A stretch of DNA of 60,799 nt from Temnopleurus reevesii (lineage: Eukaryota > Echinodermata > Echinoidea > Temnopleuroida > Temnopleuridae). Below, one piece after another: positions 1 to 12,500 of this stretch. Made by a program: the position numbers and the translations under genes. The stretch is from positions 1 to 60,799 of the forward strand of contig BQKZ01000867.1 of NCBI GenBank assembly GCA_036244855.1. The letters run 5' to 3'. How positions within the stretch are numbered: the first letter of the stretch is position 1; the number at the start of each line of letters is the position of its first letter. The notes under the pieces are model-generated. The model was not told where the DNA came from and made no database searches. It worked only from the letters and a program-made list of their open reading frames with translations.

Positions 1-1282
1 TCAAACATGTAATTGAGTTTCTTTGTACAGAGTGAGTAAAAAGAAGTTTGGGAGTAACCCGTTGATTATCTGGTAAATAGTTGCTTTTAGGGTAGATTCA
101 ATATGTCTACCTGCAAACTATGTCATGCCTGCTGGTTGTTGGGGGCTGCAATTTTTCATCACTATGTATAGATAATTATATGTAAAAATGTAAATGCAAA
201 CTTGTAACAGTTTGTTGAATCGATAATGCAATAAATCAATGACATTAACAGTGATTATAGTAGCTATTTTTAGATTACACAATTGTGGGTAACAAACAAT
301 TGCTATATTGGTTTCCTGAAAATGAAATTGATTGCCTGAAGTGACGAGCACGGGCTTTTCTCGCCGCCCATCTCAATATGAGTTTATGGAGTTCAAAATC
401 CCTATGCTCACATTTTGAATAATATAGGATGTTTGTCAATTTTGCTTGAATATTGACGATCAGTATTTTCTATAAATGAAATAAAATGAAATATATTTAA
501 AACAAAACGAAGCTTATTGAAATGATCTTGCGTCTTAATGAAATTGGTTGTGACAATTACATTCTATCATGCATTTAAGTAGAATCACGATGTTGTTTCA
601 CGAATTTAAATTTTCATAAATATTTGAAGATGCATGTAGATGAATATGGTTGAAGGAATTTCACATATTGATGACCGATAACGTCGGGGAAACGATACCA
701 CTCGAAATTGGCTGAACATAAATATTTGTCAGTGAACAGAGTGTGAAATTGGCCGGGAAAACCTATAACAATATTTTATTTTCATCATTTCTTCACTCTT
801 GTTTTTATAGCAATTAATTCACTTTTCATCCATCGTCACAATATGTTTACTTCTCTTCCCGTTTTCTTTTTCCTATAGTACAGTCATCCTGATACTCCCT
901 TGATTTTCTTTTCTTTTCTTCCACTCATTCATTATCCTGAAAAGAAAATGGAAATAATTATTATATATCCTAAAGGGAGAATGAAGGCAAAGCAAATCCA
1001 AAACATTTTATTCGATGTGCAAAGAAAAATGGAAGTAATAGATTGTCAATATACGAGAGGACCAGAAACAAGACCAGGACTTGCTATCGTAATGTGTATC
1101 GTTTGGTTATCAATTTTTTTAGATCCGTCATTTACTGGACGAATTAATTGTGGTTTTGGGCTTAAAAATTGTTTTTCTGTATGTTTTATGACGGAATATA
1201 AACAGGAATGTGAAAGTAAGCCAGTAATAACCCCTTTTGCCATTATTTGGTTGATATTTTTGAGAAAAATGAGCAATACGTC
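1..1282. other. AT-rich sequence, no gene recognised
   Basis: I see no convincing exon, RNA gene or element here. Open frames around 900-1310 lack family resemblance, and on both strands they run into the palindromic repeat that follows. They are probably chance. Confidence 0.4.
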
Positions 1283-1432
1283 CAACTCTTTGGCACTCTT
1301 CGGCGTTTAGTAATACGGCCCAAAATACTAAACGCCAAAGAGTGCCAAAGAGTCGCCGAAGAGTGCCGAAGAGTGCCGAAGAGCTACTCTTCGGCACTCT
1401 TCGGCGCTCTTCGGCACTCTTCGGCTTTTAGT
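1283..1432. repeat. Compound palindrome built of CTTCGGCACTC units
   Basis: A short unit (cttcggcactc and its complement) is repeated in both orientations. The segment at about 1292-1312 is the inverse of about 1326-1347. The direct units at about 1352-1384 are the inverse of those at 1385-1425. As single-stranded DNA or RNA it would fold into one or two long hairpins. It is probably the core of a palindromic mobile element; no target-site duplication was established. Confidence 0.7.
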
Positions 1433-2159
1433 AGGACCCAAATTGTTACATTAGTTCGGAAACAGGTTGCCTTTTCCGGTTCAAATATGCGATGAAAACC
1501 GTCTTAGGCGGCGTTTTCTATGGAGAATGACGACTTTTCGCTCACTCCTTTCACTACGGCTCGCATTTAGACTAGCGTAGAATAAAAATGCAATCACCTT
1601 CTTCACTCATTCGGTGCTGAAAATAAAATATAGCTATCCATTTAGCACTGATGTAAGAATTACTTTGATTGGTGAAGAGGAACAGGTTGCCTTTTTGTAA
1701 TCCATTCAGAACAACCCTTTCATTTTCATGTGAAAATCTCGTAGTTTGACCGTTCTGCCTCGCTCAATAGTCTAGAGACACAGGCTATATTCGGGTTTTC
1801 AATGTTTGTTCTGCGCATACTATTATTGCATAATTTAGATATTCCGATAAGAGACTATTCTAATTGTGAATTATATCTCGTCCTGATCTTCACTTTACAA
1901 TTATTGTTGTCTTTGACTGAAGATTATCCATTAAGCGATGCGCGAATTGCCACACAGATAGCAAACGGTCTGTGCACTCAGACTATTTATGTTTGCTCTC
2001 CACATACCGTCCGCGAGACCGCTCGCTGTGGACTTCCCATTTTATGCACGAAATCGCACCAAAGTTTTCCATATGAGACTTCGCACACAAAAAAAGACGT
2101 GGGAGGGACTTAAACACTTGTTCGATTATAATTTATATCCAACTTTTCAAGCCTGGGGC

Positions 2160-2285
2160 GGTATTCTGGTAGGTGTCTTATCTCAAAATATTATCTTATC
2201 TTTAAATTGCTATTCTGGAAGCACGGTATTCTGGTAGGTGTCTTATCTCAAAATATTATCTTATCTTTAAATTGCTATTCTGGAA
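2160..2285. repeat. 65-bp tandem duplication
   Basis: Two essentially identical copies begin at 2160 and 2225 with ggtattctggtaggtg and end near attgctattctggaag. They duplicate the inner left end of the surrounding inverted-repeat element and must be recent. Confidence 0.85.
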
Positions 2286-2408
2286 GGTGTCTTATCTCGG
2301 TGTCCTAACTTTTGTCTTATCTTTTGTCGTATCTCCCCTGCGCGTCATGAAAAAGCAATGCGCAACGAGTGACGACAACGTATTGCGCGCAGAAAGATAA
2401 GATAAATT

Positions 2409-2582
2409 GGGAGGTGTTTCACCAAGATAAGAAAGACTTTACGCACGACTTTACGTTCGACTGGTATCCCTTCTTGTGCGTAATGGTTCACATTATCACG
2501 CGCATTCAGAGCAAGAACTGATACCAGTCGAACGTAAAGTCGTAGGTAACTTTATTAAGAACGATTAGGTGAAACACCGCCC
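2409..2582. mobile_element. Nested palindromic MITE (about 174 bp)
   Basis: The ends are ggaggtgtttcacc on the left and ggtgaaacaccgcc on the right. Inside them gactttacgttcgactggta is matched by its inverse taccagtcgaacgtaaagtc. It sits inside the larger inverted-repeat element at 2152-3163, so it inserted after that one or is part of its internal structure. Confidence 0.65.
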
Positions 2583-3174
2583 AGGTATTCTGAAAAGTGT
2601 CTTATCTTTTGTCTTATCTTTTCTAATGTATTACTTCGCATAGAGACTTAGGACACCTCCTAGCTGTCTTACCTCCACCATGGCAGCAATTATTCTTGCA
2701 TTAAACGTAATTAGGAAAGAGATCATGTTTAGAAACAAATGTCTGATTATGAAATATCAATATCAACTTTCAAAACGTTGTTTTGCTTTGTTGTTTTTTA
2801 CAAATTTCGTTTACCTGTGTTTTGATGCAACACAGGATAAATTTGTGGACATGTGCTCAAAAGAAACACGTGATAATTAGGATTTTGCTAGCGCGCATTA
2901 CGCAAAGTGTTTCAGCGTATGAAACTGGGTTGCGCAGGGGCTTCAGCTAAGCTTTTTATTGGTCAATGAGTTTCGGAGGGGAATGGGACATTGATTTTGA
3001 TTGGTTATTTGAAATAAGATAGGCGGGTCCTAAGAGAGATAAGACAGAGAAAAGAGAGTTTTCAGATACCGATTTAAGACTGTCTTAGCACTGTCTTATC
3101 TTATGGAGATAAGACAAAAGATAAGACACCGAGATAAGACAGCTATCAGAATACCGCCCCAGGATTCATGAATT

Positions 3175-4940
3175 ATAACGTTTTAAATCTGGTATTTGAC
3201 ATTTTACGTTAGTCAGCTATCCTGGTCGCACGTAAGATAAACATACAATGTAAATGTAAATGTAAATGTCAGTTTGATAAAAGAGAATGATAATATAAAG
3301 TGTAAAATGTTAAATGAAGCCCAAAATAGGAAGCTAGATGGCATCGAGCTACTTAAACACTAATACATTACAGAGAGGTGGCTTATTTTAATGATTTGGC
3401 CAAAGATTTTAAATGCCAAATACATGATAATAATTGACTGGCAGAACATTGGAAAAGTTGCATTACGATTCCTTCCCATCATTCATGGGCAATGGTCTGC
3501 CAATTAAGGCATTGCAATTTGCATGGCCATGGCATGACATGGGTTGTGTTGTTGAAAGTGAAACAAAGTCAAACTCAAACTCAAAGAAAGGTAAGCTAAG
3601 GGGGTGTTGCCACAATTCACAGTTACTGAAAATCCAGTTACCAGACAGCATGGATGGTATTATTACCGGACAAATATTGAAATCACGCACCTACAGAACA
3701 ATGCGCGCATAATGAAGTGCAGCGATTATGCCAAATTATCCAAATATTGAGTGTTTGGAATGTTGATAAGATCTGAAAACATTTCAATTTTTTCAAGATT
3801 TTAAATAGCTGAAATACCGTGTAAGAACCAGTGTCTGGCCCCTTAAAGCCCATGTATAGTTTTGGTAAAGATTAAAGAAATGTGAATTTTGGGGATATAT
3901 ACCATGACATATAGTTTATATACACATTTCAAGATCATAGCATAATTTTCTACGAGTGAATTCTTTTGAAAATTTGAATTTGACCGTTAAATCGTATTTA
4001 GCGCCCTCTCTTGGTTATAACAATATTTTGCTTCTTATTGGGCATATACAAAATTATTTCCAAGATTTTATTAAAACATGCTAAAAAGGAATACATAAAG
4101 AATAAATTCTGAAATTTTCATCCAATTCTGTTCATGAGAAGCTGTCCTTTATCAAGAAAGAAAATATTGAATTAGCGCCGGGGGCTACGACGCTAAAATA
4201 TTTTCCACACTTTAGGTTATAACTTTTCCAAAACTTGATAATTTTTCGTACAATCTTTTGTACAACATATTCATGATATCATGTTTCTTTTTAAGTAGAT
4301 TTGAAGACAAAATTTGGCGATAAAAATATTGGCTTTTACCAAAACTGTACTTGGGCTTTAAGTTAAGCAGTTTTGCTCTTCCACAAGCCACAAAATCTAA
4401 CATTTCAAGTTCATTTTAACATCATTATGTAGCCGAAATTCTGAGCTTTCAATTGATGTGCATAACTTGAAGTTGATGAAGAGCGCCTGCATATTCGCGT
4501 AACATTCAACCATCGCCGAGGGACATGGGGGCCTAGAAACCAGCCCCCTGGCAACCTCAATAGAGATTGTGTTCAAGTGTATGTGAGCTTATTTACACGC
4601 GCGTATTTAACATTATGGTGCGCCATATGCAAACTGCACAAGACTTTATAGGCCAGGGGCTTGAAACCGGGTACAGGCCGGATACAGGTGATCATATGGT
4701 ATGTCAACAAAGTTGGTGATTGTGAACTTTTCAAGTGTCCGGTAACTGGATTTACCAGTATATACAAAGTTGCAATACATGCCTTTACAGTTGTTCATAT
4801 CACTCAGGGAGCATTATGTCCTTGCATAGTTTTTCTAGTACACATCTGTGCACACATTGTTCACACTGCGTGAGATCACTTCCGTACTAGAAAAACTACC
4901 CGCAATGCTCGAAGTAATTTAAACGACCGTAAAGGCACGT
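3175..4940. other. No gene recognised
   Basis: This holds low-complexity AT-rich DNA and a short atgtaa array near 3247. The open frame at 3434-3712 has no recognisable family and no splice-consistent context. Confidence 0.35.
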
Positions 4941-5116
4941 ATTTGATCGCAAATCAACTGTAAATCAGTTGCAAATTGTACTGTGCATTTTTATTTGCGC
5001 ATTGTACAATATACGCTTTAAACAATAAACAAAAGAAACAAGGATTTTGATTGGATCTTTCAGTTTCAGATCAACTGTAACTTGCGATCGATTGCAACTT
5101 TCGAATAACATCCCCT
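4941..5116. mobile_element. MITE of the gggggtgtt...TTGCAAATCAACTG family, diverged copy
   Basis: The left part carries tcgcaaatcaactg and ttgcaaattgta. The right end is attgcaactttcgaataacatcccc. The best-preserved relative is at 51761-51936; others are at 43843-43965 and 59462-59612. The left terminus is diverged here. Confidence 0.55.
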
Positions 5117-6399
5117 ATGTTGGAATACCGCATGTGCCTTTAGGTTGTTCACATCAGAGAACATGATGGGGTATATATCTAATACAGAAGACATTTTGCA
5201 AAGTGTAAACAACGCAAATCACTTGGTCACTTGGTTTATGATGGAAGGTCTAACTCTAAGGTCTGCATGCCTAAAGTTTTGTCTTTGAGAAAGTATGATT
5301 ATGAAGTCAATATCCTATCAAATTTTCATATGATGTTATCACAAATATTCTAAAGAATATGTATGAGTAATATCTTAGCAAAATCTGACCAAGAACAATG
5401 TCATTTTTGATGGTCTATTCATCCCTTTCATTTTAGCACTCCAAAACATTTGGCATCCTTCTCTGCATCCCATTCACTTTACACACAGTTGGTGAGATTC
5501 AAGAATAAGTCTTCATTTCACTGAGCACACGAGTTATGTCATTTATGTTTATGATGTGCAGAGGAGCATACCCATAGCACCATACAATACTATAAAGATT
5601 TTTTCTCTCGCTCTAACTCAACAAACCCTCTTGGAGGGGGTCCATAAACCTGTTCAACTTCCACTGTTCCAGTTTTCAAATCCTACTTGTGACGTCACAG
5701 AATACATATTCTCATACAATTAGTACCACTGTGTGCATTTTGATGAAGTTTAGATGATAAGATGAAAAGAATTTATAGTTGAATTCACTGTGCTCCTTTT
5801 TGCAATTAAAAAATGCTCAGGACTATGATTATAGTTTAAAAAAGAATTAATTTCAAAACAAAAATTCACAGACTGCCACCCAGCAATATTTATTATGAGG
5901 TTTTTTTTTTCCTAAATTATAACAAGAATGTTTGTCTATAGATAAATCATGATATTAAAGAACAGCTGATTACAGCCCTCTTACAAATTCTGATATTCAT
6001 TTTTATCCTCATTTTCTTCTATTCGATTCATACATCCGTATATGTCAAACATTTGTTGCGTTCATCCCCTAATCCTTATCAGTTATATCTTTTTATTTTA
6101 TTTGATTTGATTTGATTTAATAATTCGTGACCTGTTTGATGTTGAAGGGTTGTGATCAATTGCAAGGAGAAGGACCTGTAAGTCATGGTAATTCAGTTAA
6201 CCTTTTTCATACCCTGGCAACCCCTTCAAATCACCTTGGGTAATTTCTCTCTGTTTGCCTGTTATATCAATATTTCGCTATGTTTGTTATTTTATTTGTT
6301 ATGCAAATATTTTTTTTCAAAATTCCTATTTCTTGCAAATACCAAATTGTATAGATTAATAAACAAATTGATACATAAATCGATTTACTCAAAATATAG
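5117..6399. other. Upstream or intronic DNA, no exon recognised
   Basis: A short (TTTGA)n tract lies near 6100. Earlier exons of the downstream + strand gene are expected here or further left, but I could not support any. Confidence 0.3.
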
Positions 6400-6550
6400 C
6401 AAATCATCAAAGAAATCTGTGAAGGACAAGTTGAAAGAAACAGAGATGTTCCATCACCACACCGCCGTTTCAAAGAGCTCACATTCCAAGAAAAAGAGGA
6501 GGAAAACATATGCTGAAAGAAACAATAAGAAGAGCAGGCATGAAAAGAAG
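6400..6550 (+). CDS. Gene 1 exon: Lys/Ser-rich
   Basis: It encodes a basic stretch with SSHSKKKRRKTYAERNNKK and ends in phase 0 at AAG|GTATGA. The 5' boundary is uncertain because the acceptor at 6398-6399 lacks a good pyrimidine tract. Confidence 0.55.
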
Positions 6551-9500
6551 GTATGAATTCAAACTTAAAGTTCTTGTTTGAGTGGTGTTGGATTGTACAA
6601 AGTCTCCACTTTGTTTTGTTTGCGGTTTCGCATCTTGCCTCTTTAATACACTTTTCCTTTTATTTGATTAACAATATTAAAAAAGAAATATACAGATATA
6701 CAAATTATTCTATGCAGGCCTTTATACAGTTGACAAAATACCATCGCTGCTCAGTCTATCCTTAAAATTTGTTTCATATTCTGTTATTCTATAGATAAAA
6801 GTAATAAATGTTCCATCTGTACTTTCTGTATTTAACTCAACAAAGTAGAACAATCATAGGATTACAGAAAACAAAGATTATTTCCGGGCCTATACTAGTA
6901 TTTTTTTTGTTAAGGGTACTTTGCTTTCAAAATACAGTCAAACCTGTCTTAGTGGTCACCTGTCTATAGTGGCCGCCTTATTGGTTCACTCCAGATGAAA
7001 ATGTGTGTTATATAACTTGTCCATAGAGGTCACCTGTCTACAGTGGCCATTTTCTATGTTTCTCTTTGGTGGTTACTATGATGATGATGAATTTAGATTT
7101 AAAGGGGTTTCTCATTTAAATTCTGAATATTTACGCCAAAACTGCTGCCCTGTTCTAAAAAAAATTGAAAATTTTCTTTACTTAAAGCTTCGGTGATGAT
7201 GCTTATTTTTAGTTTTGATAAATTAAGTAAATATTTCATATTTTCGATTCTACAGAATAACAAGAATGGAATGCCAATATTACCAGATCCACACAAACCT
7301 CTTCCTCTTATTACACAGAGCAGAATCACGGTAAGTTATGATTACAGTTGTTTCTCATATCATGCTTTACAATTTCAAGTTACGATGAAGTTTGATTTCC
7401 AAGTTCTCATGGAGTTTACCAATTGGGCTCTCACATCTTCACCATCAGGTAACTGGAGTTATAGGTAGTTGCTTGATAACCAGATTAAAGACGATTCTTT
7501 CCTACCTTTATCAAAATAGAATATGAATAAGAATTGCCAAGATGAAACAAATTTCAAAGGAAATTATACATTGAACCAAAATAACTTTTTAAACTTGATC
7601 TTACATGAAATTTTTGTGTGTGATATTGTGCCAGATTTACTTGTCTTTCTTTTACAATTATAAGAAGCCAAACTGACTTGAAGTGGGACAATAATAGGAT
7701 AAATAATGATAATTTGTCTTTTAATGGATGTGCAACTTCAAATATCTCTTTCCTATTCTCACTATTTCTATCCATCCCAAAGTTTTTTGATCTTCCTCTA
7801 CTTTTCATAATTAGTGTTAATGTGTTTCAAGTATCAAGTATAAATTCATAACAGACACAATTCAGTTCAGAGCTCCAATTTTTCATCCTGTAATGATCTT
7901 ACCATGTTTTTCATCGTTTTCTATATTTTACATTTAGACCAACATTGGGATATACAACAAAGCAAAGAAATCAGACAAAATTTCGAGAGGTAAGTTTCAA
8001 CCATGAATTGTTACATTTAGCTCCACATTTTTTCTTGTTATTGGCTGATATATTACAATCTAAAGGTGAAACAAATCAGACTTGTAGAAGACAAAAAGGG
8101 TATTAATAGTTCATTATGTTCCGTGGGTCGCAATTTAAGGGATTTTTTTTTAGGTTTTAATAAAGACATATAGAAATTTCTGTCATTTTCCATTGCAGAT
8201 TGCACGTTAAGTGAATCATTTATCCATTTTACATTTACTTAAGAATCATGGAACTTTGTAATATAGATTTAATACTAAAATTTCCTTGAAATAATGTTCG
8301 AATAGTATAATGGTAGCACTTGATCTGGTGAAAGTATAACGACAAAATAAATCTATCAAAAAATTTACAAGCAATGGTTTATAATAAACATTACTTCATA
8401 AATATGTACAAAGTGTAGTACATCACAAAAAACATGAAATACTGTGTGATGTGCAGTTTTAAATGAAGTGTAATATTTCTGGAAATACCCTAATGCATCC
8501 ATCTCACATGTCATCAAACACATTATAATAGTTTTGACACATGAGTGACTTCAATTGTTGCATGATAACTCTTGCTCCATTCCACATCCTGACAAATTAA
8601 CCCCAAATGAAGTGAAAAAAAATACAATCCCTAACTTTTTTTTATAGTGTACATGTATATCTATAAAACTTTGATGGTATTTTCATTCATAGATCTCGAA
8701 ATACCTGAAAGTGTCCAGGTAAAGACTAAAGAGAGCTTAAAGAAGATTCTTGATGTTTCCGGAGCTAATCTCCCTCCTGCGCCAAACCTTGACTCTCCTC
8801 TTATGCTTGATGACATGGGTGTTGGTCTTATACAAGTAGTAGACCCTTCGCCTCCAGAAACACATATACCAGCCTCAAGGCCAGCTCAGAAACCACTTCA
8901 CAATCCAGCTCCTGTCATTCTGTAAGTTTGGTTTCATCTGCACTTCTGACAAATATCTTCCATCAACTTAAAGCAAACATTTCTTGCTTGCTTGACTTAA
9001 AAGCTCATATCCCTGAAAATGAAATAATTTTTGGTTGCGTATAATGTTTAATCACTCCCTGCTTTAAAAAAAGTTATGTGGAATGCAATGAAAAGTGTTT
9101 TTACGCCTCCGCCACCGTAAGGTGGTGCCGGAGGCATTATGTTTTCGGGTTGTCCGTCCGTCCGTCCGTGCGTCCGTCCGTCCGGACCTTGTTACCGCGA
9201 TAAGTTCAGAACCGCTGGACGGATTTTGACCAAACTTGGATCAAGTATGTATAACCATGTGAGGATGAACTGATTAGATTTTGGGTTCAGTGGGTCAAAG
9301 GTCACAGGGCCAAAAAACTTGTAAAAAATCACCAAAAATAGCTTGTTACCGCAATAAGTTCAGAACTCTTGTACAGATTTTGACGAAACCTGGCTCAAGT
9401 ATGTATAACCATGTGAGAATGAACTGATTAGATTTTGGGTTCAGTGGGTCAAAGGTCAAAGGTCACAGGGCCAAAAAACTTGTAAAAAATCACCAAACAT

Positions 9501-12500
9501 AGCTTGTTACCACAATAAGTTCAGAACTGCTGTACAGATTTTGACGAAACCTGGCTCAAGTATGTATAAGCATAGGAGGATGAACTGATTAGATTTTGGG
9601 TTCAGTGGGTCAAAAGTCAAAGGTCACAGGGCCAAAAACTTGTAAAAAATCACCCAAAATAGCTTGTTACCGCAATAAGTTCAGAACTGATGTACAGATT
9701 TTGACCAAACTTGGCTCAAATATGTATAAGCATGTGAGGATGAATTGAATAGATTTTGGGTTCAGTGAGTCAAAGGTCAAAGGTCACCGGGAAGAAAACT
9801 TGTACAAAGTCAACCAATATAGCTCACTTACAACAGAAAAATTGATCCAATGTCTTTCAAACTTACAGTGTGTAGCTCAATTAGGTATAAGCATGTGAGG
9901 AAGAACTTATGAGATTTTGGGTTCGTGGGGTCAAAGGTGGCAGTGCCCAAAATTTGTAAAATGTTTTTGATTACTGATGGCATGGAACAAGCCGTACATA
10001 TCTTTCTGATTGCGTGGTGGCGGAGGCATAAATTTAGACCGTGCACGGTCGAGGATTCATCTAGTTAGTTTTGTAATGCAAATGCCAATGCAATAAAACA
10101 AACTAGCTTACATAAAATGTAAATGGCTATTGATCTATTGATTGTGACGCACTCCATCTTTTAAAAATTATGGTGTTTTTTAAGTCAATGAAGAGCAGGT
10201 CGACCAAAAGTAGTACGCCATTTTTTGTGCGTCTACTCATTGTTACATGCGCAAGTAGCTGTGACGTAACAATGAGCAGACGCGCAAAACTATGATCCGA
10301 TCTATTTCCGATCGACCTGCCGTACGTCACAGTTGACTGAAATTGTAAACTCCATAATAGCTTAACTTTGTTTATCATATGTAATCATCAACTAGCTTTA
10401 TATTTTGGAAATTCCATGATCTGAAGATTGCCTTTTTAACCCCTTTTAACTTATTCTCAATATGAATGTGAATTGACTTCCCCTCTTTTTTCTCTTGTAC
10501 GGTATCTGAATGTTTTATAAGATAATAAGGGATCAGTATTTAACAAAAAGAGGAAACCAAAAGTAATCATTCTTCTATTCATTCATCATTAACAGTGTTC
10601 ATGTTGACTAAACATTTTCCATTAACATTTATTTTCAGTTCTCACAAGAGTGAGAGTAAACTCTTTAACAGTTATGAAGAAAATAAATCAGAAGCCCAAA
10701 GAAATCGCATTCCTTCTCAGGTTACATCTAGTCCAGAGGTTAGTTTCTATAACATATTTGCCTTAAAATTGCACCTTTTTTCTATTCTGGATTTGTTTTA
10801 AACAAAATAAAACAGAAAAATAGAGCTCATCTCCCCAAGTGATGATAGATGTGATCTACAGCATTTTGTTTTGAGACATTTTTTTTTAGTCAGAATTATA
10901 ATTTGCAAAAATGCCTATTAAATGTAAATGCAACTTGCATAATAAAAATATATAGATGATATCTATCATGTTTTTGTGTGTGATAAAGTCAGCATATGAC
11001 AAGAAATCAACTTTATCATCAAATTCTTTATCTAAGGTAGATATGGAAGAACCATGATGTTCAAAAAAAAATTTAAGCAATTCGGTCAATTATGTAATAC
11101 AATTGAATCAATTGTATTGTATAATTGACCGAATTGCTTTAAAAAAAATATTTGAGAAAATTTTGCTGGTCCTTAGAGGAATTCATTATAGCAAAGTTCA
11201 ATTGTTTGTATATATATATATCATTAGTTAAGCTGCTTCATTGGCATTTGCGATGAAATAAATCCAAATTTGACAGACCATGTTTATTTTGTTGGTGATT
11301 TTAGAAACAGATATTCGTGCCAACAAATAATTCTGCATCCTATTTACATGTGTGGTAAATCTTTAGCACTTGTATTAGTAATGATTTTATGAATTTATAA
11401 GCAATATTTTTTGAGTCATTATCATTTTAAATTATTATGCACTGTATGATTATTTTCAGCAATCACCAATATCAGAAGCAGCAGAAATGATACAAAAATC
11501 ATTTAGCCTCAACAGTGTATTCCCCGGGAGAGGTATGTACAAGCGTTGTGCAATTTGTTAAATATTTTTCTTAGTCATTAAGTATGTTTATTTTCAACTA
11601 TCATCAATATCAGAAGCAGTAGAAATAATCCAGAGATCATTTAGCCTCAACAATGTATTACCCAGTAGAAGTTTGTAGAAGTGTTGTGTAATTTTTAGAT
11701 ATCTGGCAATTCAAACAAAATCCTAAATGATGTGATTGGTCAACTGCTGTCAGTACTGCAAAATACACTACTATTCATCATTTTAGTTTTATGTTAAATT
11801 ATTTGTGTGTGTGTGTGTGTGTGTGTGTGTACTGTATTCAATGCATAAAATAAATGGTGCCTGATTAGCAATCATTCATCAAGATTTATATTCTTTTACT
11901 GTGTACTGTATTCAATGCATAAAATAAATGGTGCCTGATTAGCAATCATTCATCAAGATTTATATTCTTTTAGGCTGGAAGTACCTAGAGCTTAAAATAT
12001 GTGGCTTTGGGCTCAGCGCTCAGGTCCAATGATTAACCTATGAAATCCAAAAGAATCCTGCTTTGGCCAAAGGTTTAGAAAATTGAACATTGCACTTGCC
12101 GAATCAGCTGAATTCTATATTCTCAACAATGTTAGCCATTGAAGAGTTGGCCACTCAAATTAGACAAGAAATCACTTGCCGCGCCCTCATGAATGTTCAG
12201 TATTGCAAACCCACACCAGAAGATTTAACTCTCAATATCCTATTATTTTTTCCCCTTTTATTTCAGACTACCTCTCAGAGATCAAAGACAGTCTTATGAA
12301 GCAGCTACACAAACAGAGACAAAGGTAATTATGATTATTGGTATCATTTTCTGTTCTTAATTAGATTGTTGCATTCCCTCCCCGCCCTTTGAGCAATGAA
12401 TTTCATCACATCTTACTGACAACCCATCTCTTCCTGAATTTGATTCAATTAAAGATTTATTGTTTCTGTTTTTTACAAGCACATATTAACATTTTCCCCA

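Larger units (their letters stand above)
2152..3163. mobile_element. Non-autonomous element with inverted terminal repeats (about 1 kb)
   Basis: The left end (cctggggcggtattctg, from 2152) and the right end (cagaataccgccccagg, to 3163) are inverse copies. The similarity continues inward through GTCTTATCTC / GAGATAAGAC motifs. No transposase frame is visible, so it is MITE-like. A 65-bp tandem duplication and a second palindromic element lie inside it. Confidence 0.65.

Noticed and set aside
900..1495. Overlapping open frames on both strands
   Set aside because: They have no family resemblance and run into the 11-bp palindromic repeat, which makes long frames in several directions by itself.
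7554..7808. - strand frame of 84 codons in a gene 1 intron
   Set aside because: It has no recognisable motif and no splice context, and the surrounding exons are on the other strand.
9188..9840. Evenly spaced 157-160-bp units as a CRISPR array or satellite
   Set aside because: The units are contiguous and degenerate, and sit inside a dispersed repeat with defined ends and other copies.
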